Translations under genes and position numbers: made by a program | Shown: positions 57,519-64,000 of the stretch, piece after piece | Numbering within the stretch: the stretch's first letter is position 1 | Layout of the letters: the number at the start of each line of letters is the position of its first letter | Source of the DNA: Synechococcus sp. CBW1002 | GTDB taxonomy: Bacteria > Cyanobacteriota > Cyanobacteriia > PCC-6307 > Cyanobiaceae | DNA: 64,000 bases | Assembly: GCF_015840915.1 (NCBI RefSeq) | Contig: NZ_CP060398.1 | Coordinates: forward strand, 3,348,001-3,412,000 | Direction: 5' to 3' | The notes under the pieces: generated by a model | Seen by the model: only the letters and a program-made list of their open reading frames with translations | Told to the model about the DNA's origin: nothing | Database searches by the model: none

Positions 57519-58178
57519 ATGACTCTGGCGGTGAGCGGCGCCTCCGGCAAGACCGGCTGGCGGGTGGTGCAGGAGGCCCTGAAGCGCGGCCAGGCGGTGC
57601 GGGCGATCGTGCGCCCCGAGTCCCAGTTGCCGGCTGGTCTTGAGGGAGCGAAGGTGGTGCGACTGCAGCTCCACGATCAGGTCGCCCTTGCGGCGGCCCT
57701 GAGCGGCTGCGATGCTCTGGTGATCGCCACCGGCGCCCGGCCCTCGGTGGATCTGCTCGGCCCCTTGAAGGTGGATGCCCTGGCGATCCGGCACCAGATC
57801 GCCGCCTGCCGTGACGCCGGCGTGCAACGGGTGGTGCTGGTGAGTTCACTCTGCGCCGGTCGCTGGCTGCACCCCCTCAACCTGTTCGGTCTGATCCTGG
57901 TGTGGAAACGGCTGGGTGAGACCTGGCTGGAGAGCAGCGGCCTCGACTGGACCGTGATCCGGCCCGGGGGACTGAGCGAGCGGGAGGAGGGTCTGGAGAG
58001 CGAGGGTGTGCGGTTCAGCGGCCCCGACGAGCAGGAGAGCGACAGCATTCCCCGGCGGCTGGTGGCCCAGGTGTGCCTGGAGGCCCTCGAGACCCCGGCC
58101 AGCATCGGCCACATCGTGGAGATCACCAGCAGCGATGCTCTGCCGCCCCAGAGCCTGGGCACCTGGCTGGGGGCCTGA
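57519..58178 (+). CDS. NAD(P)-binding SDR/NmrA-like protein
   Basis: 219 aa from ATG 57519. Rossmann start TLAVSGASGKTGWRVVQEALKRG, then CDALVIATGARP, QRVVLVSSLCAGRW, DWTVIRPGGLSEREEG. An atypical short-chain dehydrogenase of the Ycf39/NmrA sort common in cyanobacteria and plants; its substrate or assembly role is unknown. Confidence 0.85.
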   Translation: MTLAVSGASGKTGWRVVQEALKRGQAVRAIVRPESQLPAGLEGAKVVRLQLHDQVALAAALSGCDALVIATGARPSVDLLGPLKVDALAIRHQIAACRDAGVQRVVLVSSLCAGRWLHPLNLFGLILVWKRLGETWLESSGLDWTVIRPGGLSEREEGLESEGVRFSGPDEQESDSIPRRLVAQVCLEALETPASIGHIVEITSSDALPPQSLGTWLGA

Positions 58179-58241
58179 GCTCACCACCGATCCCGCAGGC
58201 TCAGCCCGCGGGCGGTGTGGGCAGCTCAGGGCTGCTTCGGC

Positions 58242-59486
58242 TCAGGGCTGGCGCAGAAAGGCTGGGGTGGACAAGGAACCTGGCTCGCCTTTGCTGAAGG
58301 CCAACCAGCGGAAATCGCCGAGGGCATGGGGATCGACCAGCCGCAGCAAGGCCTCGCGGCGGGCCAGTAAGGCGGCCAGATCGGCGCCGCTGCCCTGCTG
58401 CAGGCCATGCAGCCGTTGGGCCAGCCCCAGAGCCAGCAGCGCCTCACCCTGGCGGCACTGTCCCAGGGGCTGCCATCCCTCCGCCAGGGCCGCCGCCTCG
58501 AGGCTCTCCAGGCAGATGTGGGCGGTGAGATCCCAGTGGCCAGGGTCCCGCAGGGGATCGGCGCTGGCCGTCTGGTCGCGGTAGGCCATCAGGGTGCCGT
58601 CCTGGCGCTGGGGGGCGTAGTAGCGGCGGGCTTCGAGGGCGTAATCGATCACCAGCAGCCGGCCCCGACTCAGCCCGGCGGCACAGCTGCGCAGCCAGGG
58701 GGCCAGCTCGGGATGCAGCTCCGTGCACCAACCCGCAGGCAGCGGCGGAACGGCGGGGCCGGCAGCGGCCTCGCTGGCCCTGGGCGGGAGCCCCAGGGCT
58801 GCGAGTTGCGCCAGGGCCTCAGGTTCCAGGGGTTTGCCGGGCTCCAGCCGCAGCGCGAGCCCGGCGCTGCCCCCCTCGTGCAGGGCCACCACCTGCTGGC
58901 GCCAGAGGGCCCCGTCCCAGACGATCCGCTCCACCGCCAGGGCATCGAGCACCTCGTGGGCCAGCACCACCCCCCGCAGCGGCTGCGCCGCCAGCTGCTC
59001 GAAGCTGGCCCAGCGCAGCGGCAGGCTGAGGCCCTCGAGCTGGCGCCGCTGGCGTTCGGCCATGCCGGCATTGGGCTCCACCAGCACCAGTTCGGTGCGA
59101 GCCGCCAGCTGGGGCCAGTGCTGCTGCAGGGCTTCGGCCAGCTGGCGGGCCAGCTGACCTTCGCCGGGGCCCGTTTCCACCAGGGCCAGGGGCCCGCTGC
59201 CCTGGGCCGCCAGCTCCTCCAGCCAGGCGGCCAGCTGGGGAGCCAGCAGAGCCGCGAATTCGCCCCCCAGGGAGGGGGCGGTGGCGAAATCACCGCGGGG
59301 GCCGATGCGGAGATAGCCGCTGCCATAGGCCCCGTGCTCGGGATCGTGCAGCGCCCAGGCCATGAAGGTTCGGAAGGGCACCGAACCACCGGCGCTGCGC
59401 AGCCGCTCCAGCAGCCAGGCCGGCGGCGTGGAGGCCTCTGGAGCGAAACTGGCGGGGGCCGGCCGGGGAGCAGGGGGGCGGGTCAC
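58242..59486 (-). CDS. MidA/NDUFAF7-type SAM-dependent methyltransferase
   Basis: About 414 aa from a GTG at 59486; the frame remains open to 59627 but would then overlap the divergent TPM gene. Core: VPFRTFMAWALHDPEHGAYGSGYLRIGPRGDFATAPSLGGEFAALLA (family start), SAM motif LALVETGPGEGQLARQLAEAL, VVLAHEVLDALAVERIV, LLVIDYALEARRYYAPQR, DLTAHICLESL. NDUFAF7 methylates an arginine of a complex I subunit; the bacterial target is not established. Confidence 0.87.
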   Translation of the reverse strand: MTRPPAPRPAPASFAPEASTPPAWLLERLRSAGGSVPFRTFMAWALHDPEHGAYGSGYLRIGPRGDFATAPSLGGEFAALLAPQLAAWLEELAAQGSGPLALVETGPGEGQLARQLAEALQQHWPQLAARTELVLVEPNAGMAERQRRQLEGLSLPLRWASFEQLAAQPLRGVVLAHEVLDALAVERIVWDGALWRQQVVALHEGGSAGLALRLEPGKPLEPEALAQLAALGLPPRASEAAAGPAVPPLPAGWCTELHPELAPWLRSCAAGLSRGRLLVIDYALEARRYYAPQRQDGTLMAYRDQTASADPLRDPGHWDLTAHICLESLEAAALAEGWQPLGQCRQGEALLALGLAQRLHGLQQGSGADLAALLARREALLRLVDPHALGDFRWLAFSKGEPGSLSTPAFLRQP

Positions 59487-59534
59487 GTCAGCCGGCCTGG
59501 ACGGAGAGAATGCAGAGCTACTGAAGCAGTCGGC

Positions 59535-60476
59535 ATGGGCAGCATCGAGACGATCGGGGCTGAGGGGATCGGGGCCAAGCAGATCAGGCCTGACAGCCTC
59601 GGCCCGAACAGGAGCTCTGGACTGCAACAGAACCGTGCAACCTTTCGGCAGCGGCTGGCGGGGTTGGCCCTGGGCCTGATGCTGCTGCTGGGGGGCCTGG
59701 GATTCGCCGGCCTGGCCGCAGCGCCGGCCTTTGCCTACGACAACCCGGAGCTACTGCCGGATCACCCCACCCCGGTGATCGATCTGGCCAAGGCCCTCAC
59801 TGACCAGCAGCGCAACAGCCTCGAGCAGCAGCTCGAGGGCTTCGAGCAGAGCAGCGGCTGGAAGCTGCGGGTGCTGACCCAGTACGAACGCACCCCGGGG
59901 CTGGCGGTGCGGGATTTCTGGGATCTGGATGAGCGCAGCCTGCTGCTGGTGGCCGATCCCCGCGGTGGCAACCTGCTCAACTTCAATGTGGGAGAAGCCC
60001 TGTTCGCCCTGATGCCGCGCACCTTCTGGGTGGAGCTGCAGACGCGTTACGGCAACCAGTACTACGTGCGTGATCATGGCGAAGACGGTGCCATCGTGGC
60101 TGCACTCACCGCAGTGGAGGGCTGCCTGGAACGGGGCGGTTGTCAGGTGGTGCCAGGCCTGCCCCGCGAGCAATGGCTGCTCACCCTCTCCACCTCCATC
60201 CTTGGCGGCGTGATCGCGGGGATCGCGGCCTATCCCCGCAAGGAGGGGCGCCGGGTGGAGTGGGCCTGGGTGATGCTGCTCTCCCCTCTGTGGCTGATCC
60301 TGTTCGGCGCCCTGGGGCTGGGACCGGTGGTGACCCGTACCAGTGATCTGCTGCCGGTGGTCCGCAACTCCCTGGCCTTTCTCGGCGCCGCCCTGGCTGC
60401 CTATCAGATTGCAGGCGCCACGATCGGTCGCCACAAGTTGCCAGCGGAAGGGTCGGATCCAGGCTCAAACTCCTGA
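59535..60476 (+). CDS. TPM-domain membrane protein (Psb32-like)
   Basis: 313 aa from ATG 59535. A cleavable signal (LAGLALGLMLLLGGLGFAGLAAAPAFA, cut before YDNPE) leads to a lumenal TPM phosphatase-like domain (LLPDHPTPVIDLAKALTDQQRNSLEQQLEGFEQSSGWKLRVLTQY, then YYVRDHGEDGAIVAALTAVEGCL) and two to three C-terminal membrane helices. This matches cyanobacterial Psb32 type proteins, linked to photosystem II protection and repair. Divergent from the methyltransferase. Confidence 0.85.
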   Translation: MGSIETIGAEGIGAKQIRPDSLGPNRSSGLQQNRATFRQRLAGLALGLMLLLGGLGFAGLAAAPAFAYDNPELLPDHPTPVIDLAKALTDQQRNSLEQQLEGFEQSSGWKLRVLTQYERTPGLAVRDFWDLDERSLLLVADPRGGNLLNFNVGEALFALMPRTFWVELQTRYGNQYYVRDHGEDGAIVAALTAVEGCLERGGCQVVPGLPREQWLLTLSTSILGGVIAGIAAYPRKEGRRVEWAWVMLLSPLWLILFGALGLGPVVTRTSDLLPVVRNSLAFLGAALAAYQIAGATIGRHKLPAEGSDPGSNS

Positions 60477-60599
60477 ACCCGAATTCAGCCTCAGATCCAA
60501 GAAAGGGACCGGAAACGCCAGTGGTCTGGTGCTGCCGGTCCTGACAGGAACTAGACCAGTCGATTCAGCGCCCGACACTGGGGCGAAGAGGCCTGAACC

Positions 60600-61355
60600 T
60601 CAACGCGCCGATCCCACGGCCTCAAGACGGCACTTCAGGGAGTCGTCATCGCAGGCTGGGCGGGCTGGAACCGAAGCCAGTTGCAATTCACGCTGCAACT
60701 CGCCACGGAGCCGGGCCAGATTTTCCTCGTAGAAGCGCCTCAGGTCGTTGTAGCGCTTCACGGGTTGGCCATAGAAGCTGGAGCCCGCCAGGGTAGGGAA
60801 GGAGGCCCATTCCGGAGCGAGCTTTGCCACGAGTTGGGGCGTGAGTTCCCCTTGATCAGCCAAGGCCAGAGCACCGCGACGCTGGACAAGGAAAATGGCT
60901 GCCTGGTCCTGAGCGTGGGCATTGAAGCCCACGAGGCCCAGGGCCTGACTGGCCATCGTCCAGGTGAAGGGCATGAACTGGTAAGCACCGGCTGCGGCAC
61001 TGGCATAGCGGGCCGAGCGCACCACTCGGTTGGGGTGGCGTTCGAGGCTGTCCATCAGGCCACCACCGAACATGATCCAGTACCCGAGGTCACCACCGTT
61101 GGCCCAGGTGCCCTCCGCGTAGCGAATCGTGTTGAGCAGGGCACGACGCTCGGGGGTGATGGCGAAGGTGGCCGGAGCAGGCGGTGGCGTGGAAGGCTGG
61201 ACCATCCGGGTGGAAACTCGGGGGGCCGGAGCCTGCGGCAGGGAACTCCAGGGATCAGTGGCTTCGGCGGCTCCGGCCGGAGCTGCCAGGACAGAGGCAC
61301 TGGCGGAGCCCAGCAATGAGAGGGCCGAAATCAGTGAAAAGGAGCGACGAAGCAA
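60600..61355 (-). CDS. Secreted lysozyme-like protein (GH104 type)
   Basis: 251 aa. Signal peptide (LISALSLLGSASASVLAAPAGAAEA) and a catalytic part RALLNTIRYAEGTWANGGDLGYWIMFGGGLMDSLERHPNRVV..SAAAGAYQFMPFTWTMASQALGL, as in phage-lambda-type lysozyme (lytic transglycosylase); catalytic Glu in YAEGT. It would act on periplasmic peptidoglycan. Confidence 0.85.
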   Translation of the reverse strand: MLRRSFSLISALSLLGSASASVLAAPAGAAEATDPWSSLPQAPAPRVSTRMVQPSTPPPAPATFAITPERRALLNTIRYAEGTWANGGDLGYWIMFGGGLMDSLERHPNRVVRSARYASAAAGAYQFMPFTWTMASQALGLVGFNAHAQDQAAIFLVQRRGALALADQGELTPQLVAKLAPEWASFPTLAGSSFYGQPVKRYNDLRRFYEENLARLRGELQRELQLASVPARPACDDDSLKCRLEAVGSAR

Positions 61356-61719
61356 AACGGATGCAGCGAAGGACAGGTCAAGGCAGGGCTAGGAAACAAA
61401 TCCCATTAGCCGTGGAATGGCGCAGTCCGCATGACGCATCACGCGGAAATCAAAAGGAATGTAGAAGGAGTTGTAAAAAACTGAACCTTACTTGCTCGAT
61501 GATTGACCGAATCGGAGAGAAAGCACCGATCCATCGCCGGCGGAATTCTTCGACATCAACCTGGAAGCATGAGTCTCAATGCGGGGCCAATTTGGCTAAC
61601 GAGGGCACCCGACGCGATCTTGACCGTGACGGTCGCACGAGTGTCCACTCGCATCAAAAATGGAACTGCGGCATTCAAACCACCGTCCCGACAGGATTTC
61701 GAGGGATTTTGGGTACAGA
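61356..61719. other. 364-bp gap, no gene recognised
   Basis: Between the lysozyme start and the glycosyltransferase stop. AT-richer than the neighbours; short open frames have no support. It must hold the lysozyme promoter, but no clear -35/-10 pair stands out. Confidence 0.4.
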
Positions 61720-62853
61720 TCATCCAATTGTGCGCCGCAGATACATCGGCACTGCTGATCTTTCCTCAGCAAGGGTAACGATTGCTGCAGCGGCCTCAGC
61801 AGCCCCTTGGGTCGGGAGTGGAGTTCCGGTTGGGGGCAGCAAGGGCTGATCCAGTTGCCAGTCGCCGCGTCGCAGCTGCTCCTGGCTGAGCAGCCGATGC
61901 CAGCCGATCCGCTGCAGATCCGCCTCCAGCACCGCCGCCTCGGCAAAACCCTCGCGATGCACCAGGTGGATGCCCACGTCCTGGCTGAGGGCCTCGCAGA
62001 AACTGCTGTACCCCGGTTTGGTGATCAACCGACCGATCAGGGGCATTGCATCGAGGGGTCGCACCCCAGGCGGCAGGAGCCGGCCATTGGGTGCGGCCGT
62101 CATGGCGAGATCGGGCCCAAGGAACACATGGTCGGGCCAGTGCGCCAGCAAGGCCGGATCGAGCGGGAAGCCCATGCCGCCGAAACTGATCAGCACACAG
62201 CTCTGCCGATCAGGCGGTAGCTGCAGCCGCTGCGCCAGATCAGCCAGATCGAGCCGGGGGCTGCTGCTGGTGAGGCCGATCGCCTGTTCGGGCAGATCCC
62301 AGGGCATCGGCAGGGCCAGCGGACAGCGCAGCAGCAGATCCCCGCAGCGGTACAGGGTGCGGCAGTGCTCGGCCCAGTCTGCGAAACGCTTGGCCTGATC
62401 CGGTTCCAGCTGGGGATCGGCGGCCATCGGCCCGTAGATCGCATCCCACCCAAAGCTGGCCAACCAGACCAGGGGCAGTCCCGTACGGCCGGCTAACTGG
62501 GCAGCCGCCGGCGGCACATCGCCCAGCACCAGGGCAGGCTCCCCCTGCTCCACCAACCAGGACGCCTCCCGCTCCAGCTGATCCGGCAAGGACCGCTCCA
62601 ACTCCTCAAGCGCCTCGAGGGTGGCGGCCGGATCGGCGCCAAGGGCATCGGCCTGAATCACCCCCACATCCCAGCGGCAAGGCCGCTGCTCATGGGGAAC
62701 AGGCCCAAGAGCCAGCTCCAGGAACGAGGCAGGCAGAGCCGTGCTGAGCACCAGCCGCCAGCCGGGCCGCAGCTTGACGAGTTCGGCCAGCACGGAGGCC
62801 GTTCGGGATCCATGCCCGAAACCGTGGGCACTGACGCAGGCCAGGATCAACAT
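61720..62853 (-). CDS. Glycosyltransferase-like protein (UGT/arabinokinase N-terminal type)
   Basis: About 377 aa from ATG 62853. N-terminal SAHGFGHGSRTASVLAELVKLRPGWRLVLST and C-terminal SCVLISFGGMG..LITKPGYSSFCEALSQDVGIHLVHREGFAEA resemble GT-B nucleotide-sugar transferases and the first domain of L-arabinokinase. The sugar donor is unknown. Its start overlaps the end of the upstream phosphoesterase by 7 bases, suggesting coupling. Confidence 0.75.
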   Translation of the reverse strand: MLILACVSAHGFGHGSRTASVLAELVKLRPGWRLVLSTALPASFLELALGPVPHEQRPCRWDVGVIQADALGADPAATLEALEELERSLPDQLEREASWLVEQGEPALVLGDVPPAAAQLAGRTGLPLVWLASFGWDAIYGPMAADPQLEPDQAKRFADWAEHCRTLYRCGDLLLRCPLALPMPWDLPEQAIGLTSSSPRLDLADLAQRLQLPPDRQSCVLISFGGMGFPLDPALLAHWPDHVFLGPDLAMTAAPNGRLLPPGVRPLDAMPLIGRLITKPGYSSFCEALSQDVGIHLVHREGFAEAAVLEADLQRIGWHRLLSQEQLRRGDWQLDQPLLPPTGTPLPTQGAAEAAAAIVTLAEERSAVPMYLRRTIG

Positions 62854-63860
62854 GAGGAACAGGCCGTGCTGTCGGTAACGGCTGCGGAGCATGCCGCGGC
62901 AGGGGGAGCCAGCGGAGCCGGGCCTGGGGCTGGCTCAGACCGCCAGAGCTTCTGCTCGTAATGCAGGGAGCCATCCAGGCCATACCAGCGGTGGCTCACG
63001 GCCGCCAGCTCCACTCCCCGGAATTCCACCCAGCTGAAGTGGCGCAGGGTGCGGCCGGCCTGATCCTCTCCATGGCGGGGCACACAGGCGGTGTTGAGGT
63101 AGGCGGTGCCACTGCGATCGCGGCAGAAGCTCCGCCGCTCCCCCTGTCCACGCCTGAGGGCATGGTGCATGTGGCCAAACACCACCAGAGGAACGGACCG
63201 CTGACGGCGGATCCCTTCCAGGGCCAGGGCCAGATCCTGATCGCCCCAGTCGCCGGCGGAGGCCTTCCAGTCGCGGCCACAGGGATCGCCCGGTTCACTG
63301 CCCAGGCCACTCGGACCGCAGTGGGAGAGCACCAGCAGCGGCAGGGAGGGATCGGCGGACAACGCCGCCTCACAGATGCGCCGGGCCGATTCCCGCATCT
63401 CCACCGGTCCGAACACAGCTCGCACGGCGCGGGACAGGTGAAAACCGCCGCCGGCACTGCCGGGTCGTGCCCCCACCACCGCCAGGCCGGGGGGAGAGAG
63501 CTGCCGCAGATCCCAGCCGCAGTGGAGATCACCGAGCAGGTCCAGCTGGCGTTGCAGGGTGCGACCGCTGGAATCGTGGCCGCTGTCGTGGTTCCCGAGA
63601 ATGCAGGCGAGCGGCAGCTCCAGGCGGCGCAGCAGGGAGGGGATGCGGGGCTTGCCGTCGCTGAAATCCCCCACCAGCAGCAGGGCATCGGGCCGGATCA
63701 GCTCCAGCAGAGCGTGATCGCTCTGGTCCCACTGATCATGGGGATCACCGGCGATCGCGATCCTCAGCAGCGTGCCGCAGGACGCTCCGGATGAGGGACC
63801 GCCCGACGGGGAGCCACCTGAGCGGGAAAGGCCTGCTGCGGAGACCGATCGTTCAGCCAA
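62847..63860 (-). CDS. Metallophosphoesterase (calcineurin-like, TIGR04168 type)
   Basis: 337 aa. Metal ligands in order: IAGDPHDQWDQSD, LLVGDFSDG, ILGNHDSGHD, LSHCGPSGLG, VVFGHMHHALRR. It belongs to the cyanobacterial/plant subfamily of calcineurin-like phosphoesterases; the substrate is unknown. The Ser/Gly-rich N-terminus (MAERSVSAAGLSRSGGSPSGGPSSGAS) before the fold may be mis-started. Confidence 0.88.
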   Translation of the reverse strand: MAERSVSAAGLSRSGGSPSGGPSSGASCGTLLRIAIAGDPHDQWDQSDHALLELIRPDALLLVGDFSDGKPRIPSLLRRLELPLACILGNHDSGHDSSGRTLQRQLDLLGDLHCGWDLRQLSPPGLAVVGARPGSAGGGFHLSRAVRAVFGPVEMRESARRICEAALSADPSLPLLVLSHCGPSGLGSEPGDPCGRDWKASAGDWGDQDLALALEGIRRQRSVPLVVFGHMHHALRRGQGERRSFCRDRSGTAYLNTACVPRHGEDQAGRTLRHFSWVEFRGVELAAVSHRWYGLDGSLHYEQKLWRSEPAPGPAPLAPPAAACSAAVTDSTACSSC

Positions 63861-63906
63861 TACGGATCCCTAGGCTGGGATCATCCTGCCTGCCCCGAGG
63901 TTCCGG

Positions 63907-64000
63907 TTGGTTTCAGCCGCCCAGCTCACCAACGCAACCGACACCCTGGAGGTGCCCAGGGATCTGGCGGCGGCGATCCGCGAGCTCAGCCGCGAGCGGC
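63907..64000 (+). CDS. Start of a gene running off the window (unknown)
   Basis: An open frame from a TTG at 63907 to the end: VSAAQLTNATDTLEVPRDLAAAIRELSRER. Codon use fits the neighbourhood, but the piece is too short to name, and the start may be different. Confidence 0.35.
   Translation, partial: MVSAAQLTNATDTLEVPRDLAAAIRELSRER

Noticed and set aside
58407-59534. Open frame upstream of the TPM protein
   Set aside because: It is the antisense frame of the methyltransferase gene; the signal peptide places the real start at 59535.
1-64000. CRISPR arrays or known phage-defence genes in the island
   Set aside because: No regularly spaced short repeats and no defence-type gene was seen; the only cargo is the metabolic/partner-switch operon and a lipoprotein.

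Overview
The window is chromosomal DNA from a cyanobacterium of the GC-rich Synechococcus/Cyanobium type. Evidence for this is a set of cyanobacterial or photosynthesis genes: a cyanobacterial-type pyruvate kinase with a C-terminal PEP-utiliser domain, the tiny cytochrome b6f subunit petN, thf1/psb29, a DUF1830 protein, a ClpS2-like adaptor, FtsH, and a Psb32-like TPM-domain protein. Gene families were recognised by reading the protein sequences; no database search was run.

Layout. 1-11.4 kb is compact housekeeping DNA: pyk end, MacB-type permease, DUF1830, ftsH, clpP, thf1, petN, clpS, DUF2103, nitroreductase, APC permease. 11.36-51.78 kb is a 40.4 kb integrated island bounded by a perfect 43-bp direct repeat. 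A tyrosine recombinase lies just inside its left end, and a pair of 13-bp-spaced TCTGACA repeats lies inside each end. 51.9-64 kb is housekeeping DNA again: purK, a sugar-type ABC permease, recQ, aroB, an NAD(P)-binding protein, a MidA-like methyltransferase, the TPM protein, a GH104-like lysozyme, a glycosyltransferase-like protein and a metallophosphoesterase.

Inside the island about 30 kb is nested insertion sequences (IS). They include an ISAs1-type element, seven full or remnant copies of one IS3-family element (called IS3a here), two copies of a second IS3-family element (ISb, 1851 bp), three copies of an IS5-like element (ISc, 1767 bp) plus related fragments, two IS256-type elements, IS66, IS21, an integrase-core element (ISi) and a group II intron. 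Many insertions still have exact target duplications, so they can be removed on paper. Doing so restores the tyrosine recombinase (419 aa, catalytic Tyr back in place), a 144-aa lipoprotein, IstB, an IS256 transposase and the ISi transposase.

The main cargo is one eight-gene, minus-strand operon at 39.1-45.9 kb: DJ-1/PfpI, AGE-family epimerase, STAS, GlgX debranching enzyme, STAS, RsbW-like kinase, carboxymuconolactone-decarboxylase-like protein and an unknown protein. This gene set closely resembles the icfG cluster of Synechocystis PCC 6803, which links carbon/glucose metabolism to a partner switch. Here it sits on an integrative island and the PP2C phosphatase gene (icfG) is absent. A good promoter lies directly upstream, next to an IS3a remnant. 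The operon is compositionally unlike its GC-rich surroundings and is framed by inverted IS segments that could flip it.

The most interesting items are the mobile icfG-like operon without its phosphatase, the island ends and recombinase broken by an IS, the group II intron sitting exactly in the start codon of an IS256 transposase, and the 10.6 kb IS composite flanked by TAAGTG.
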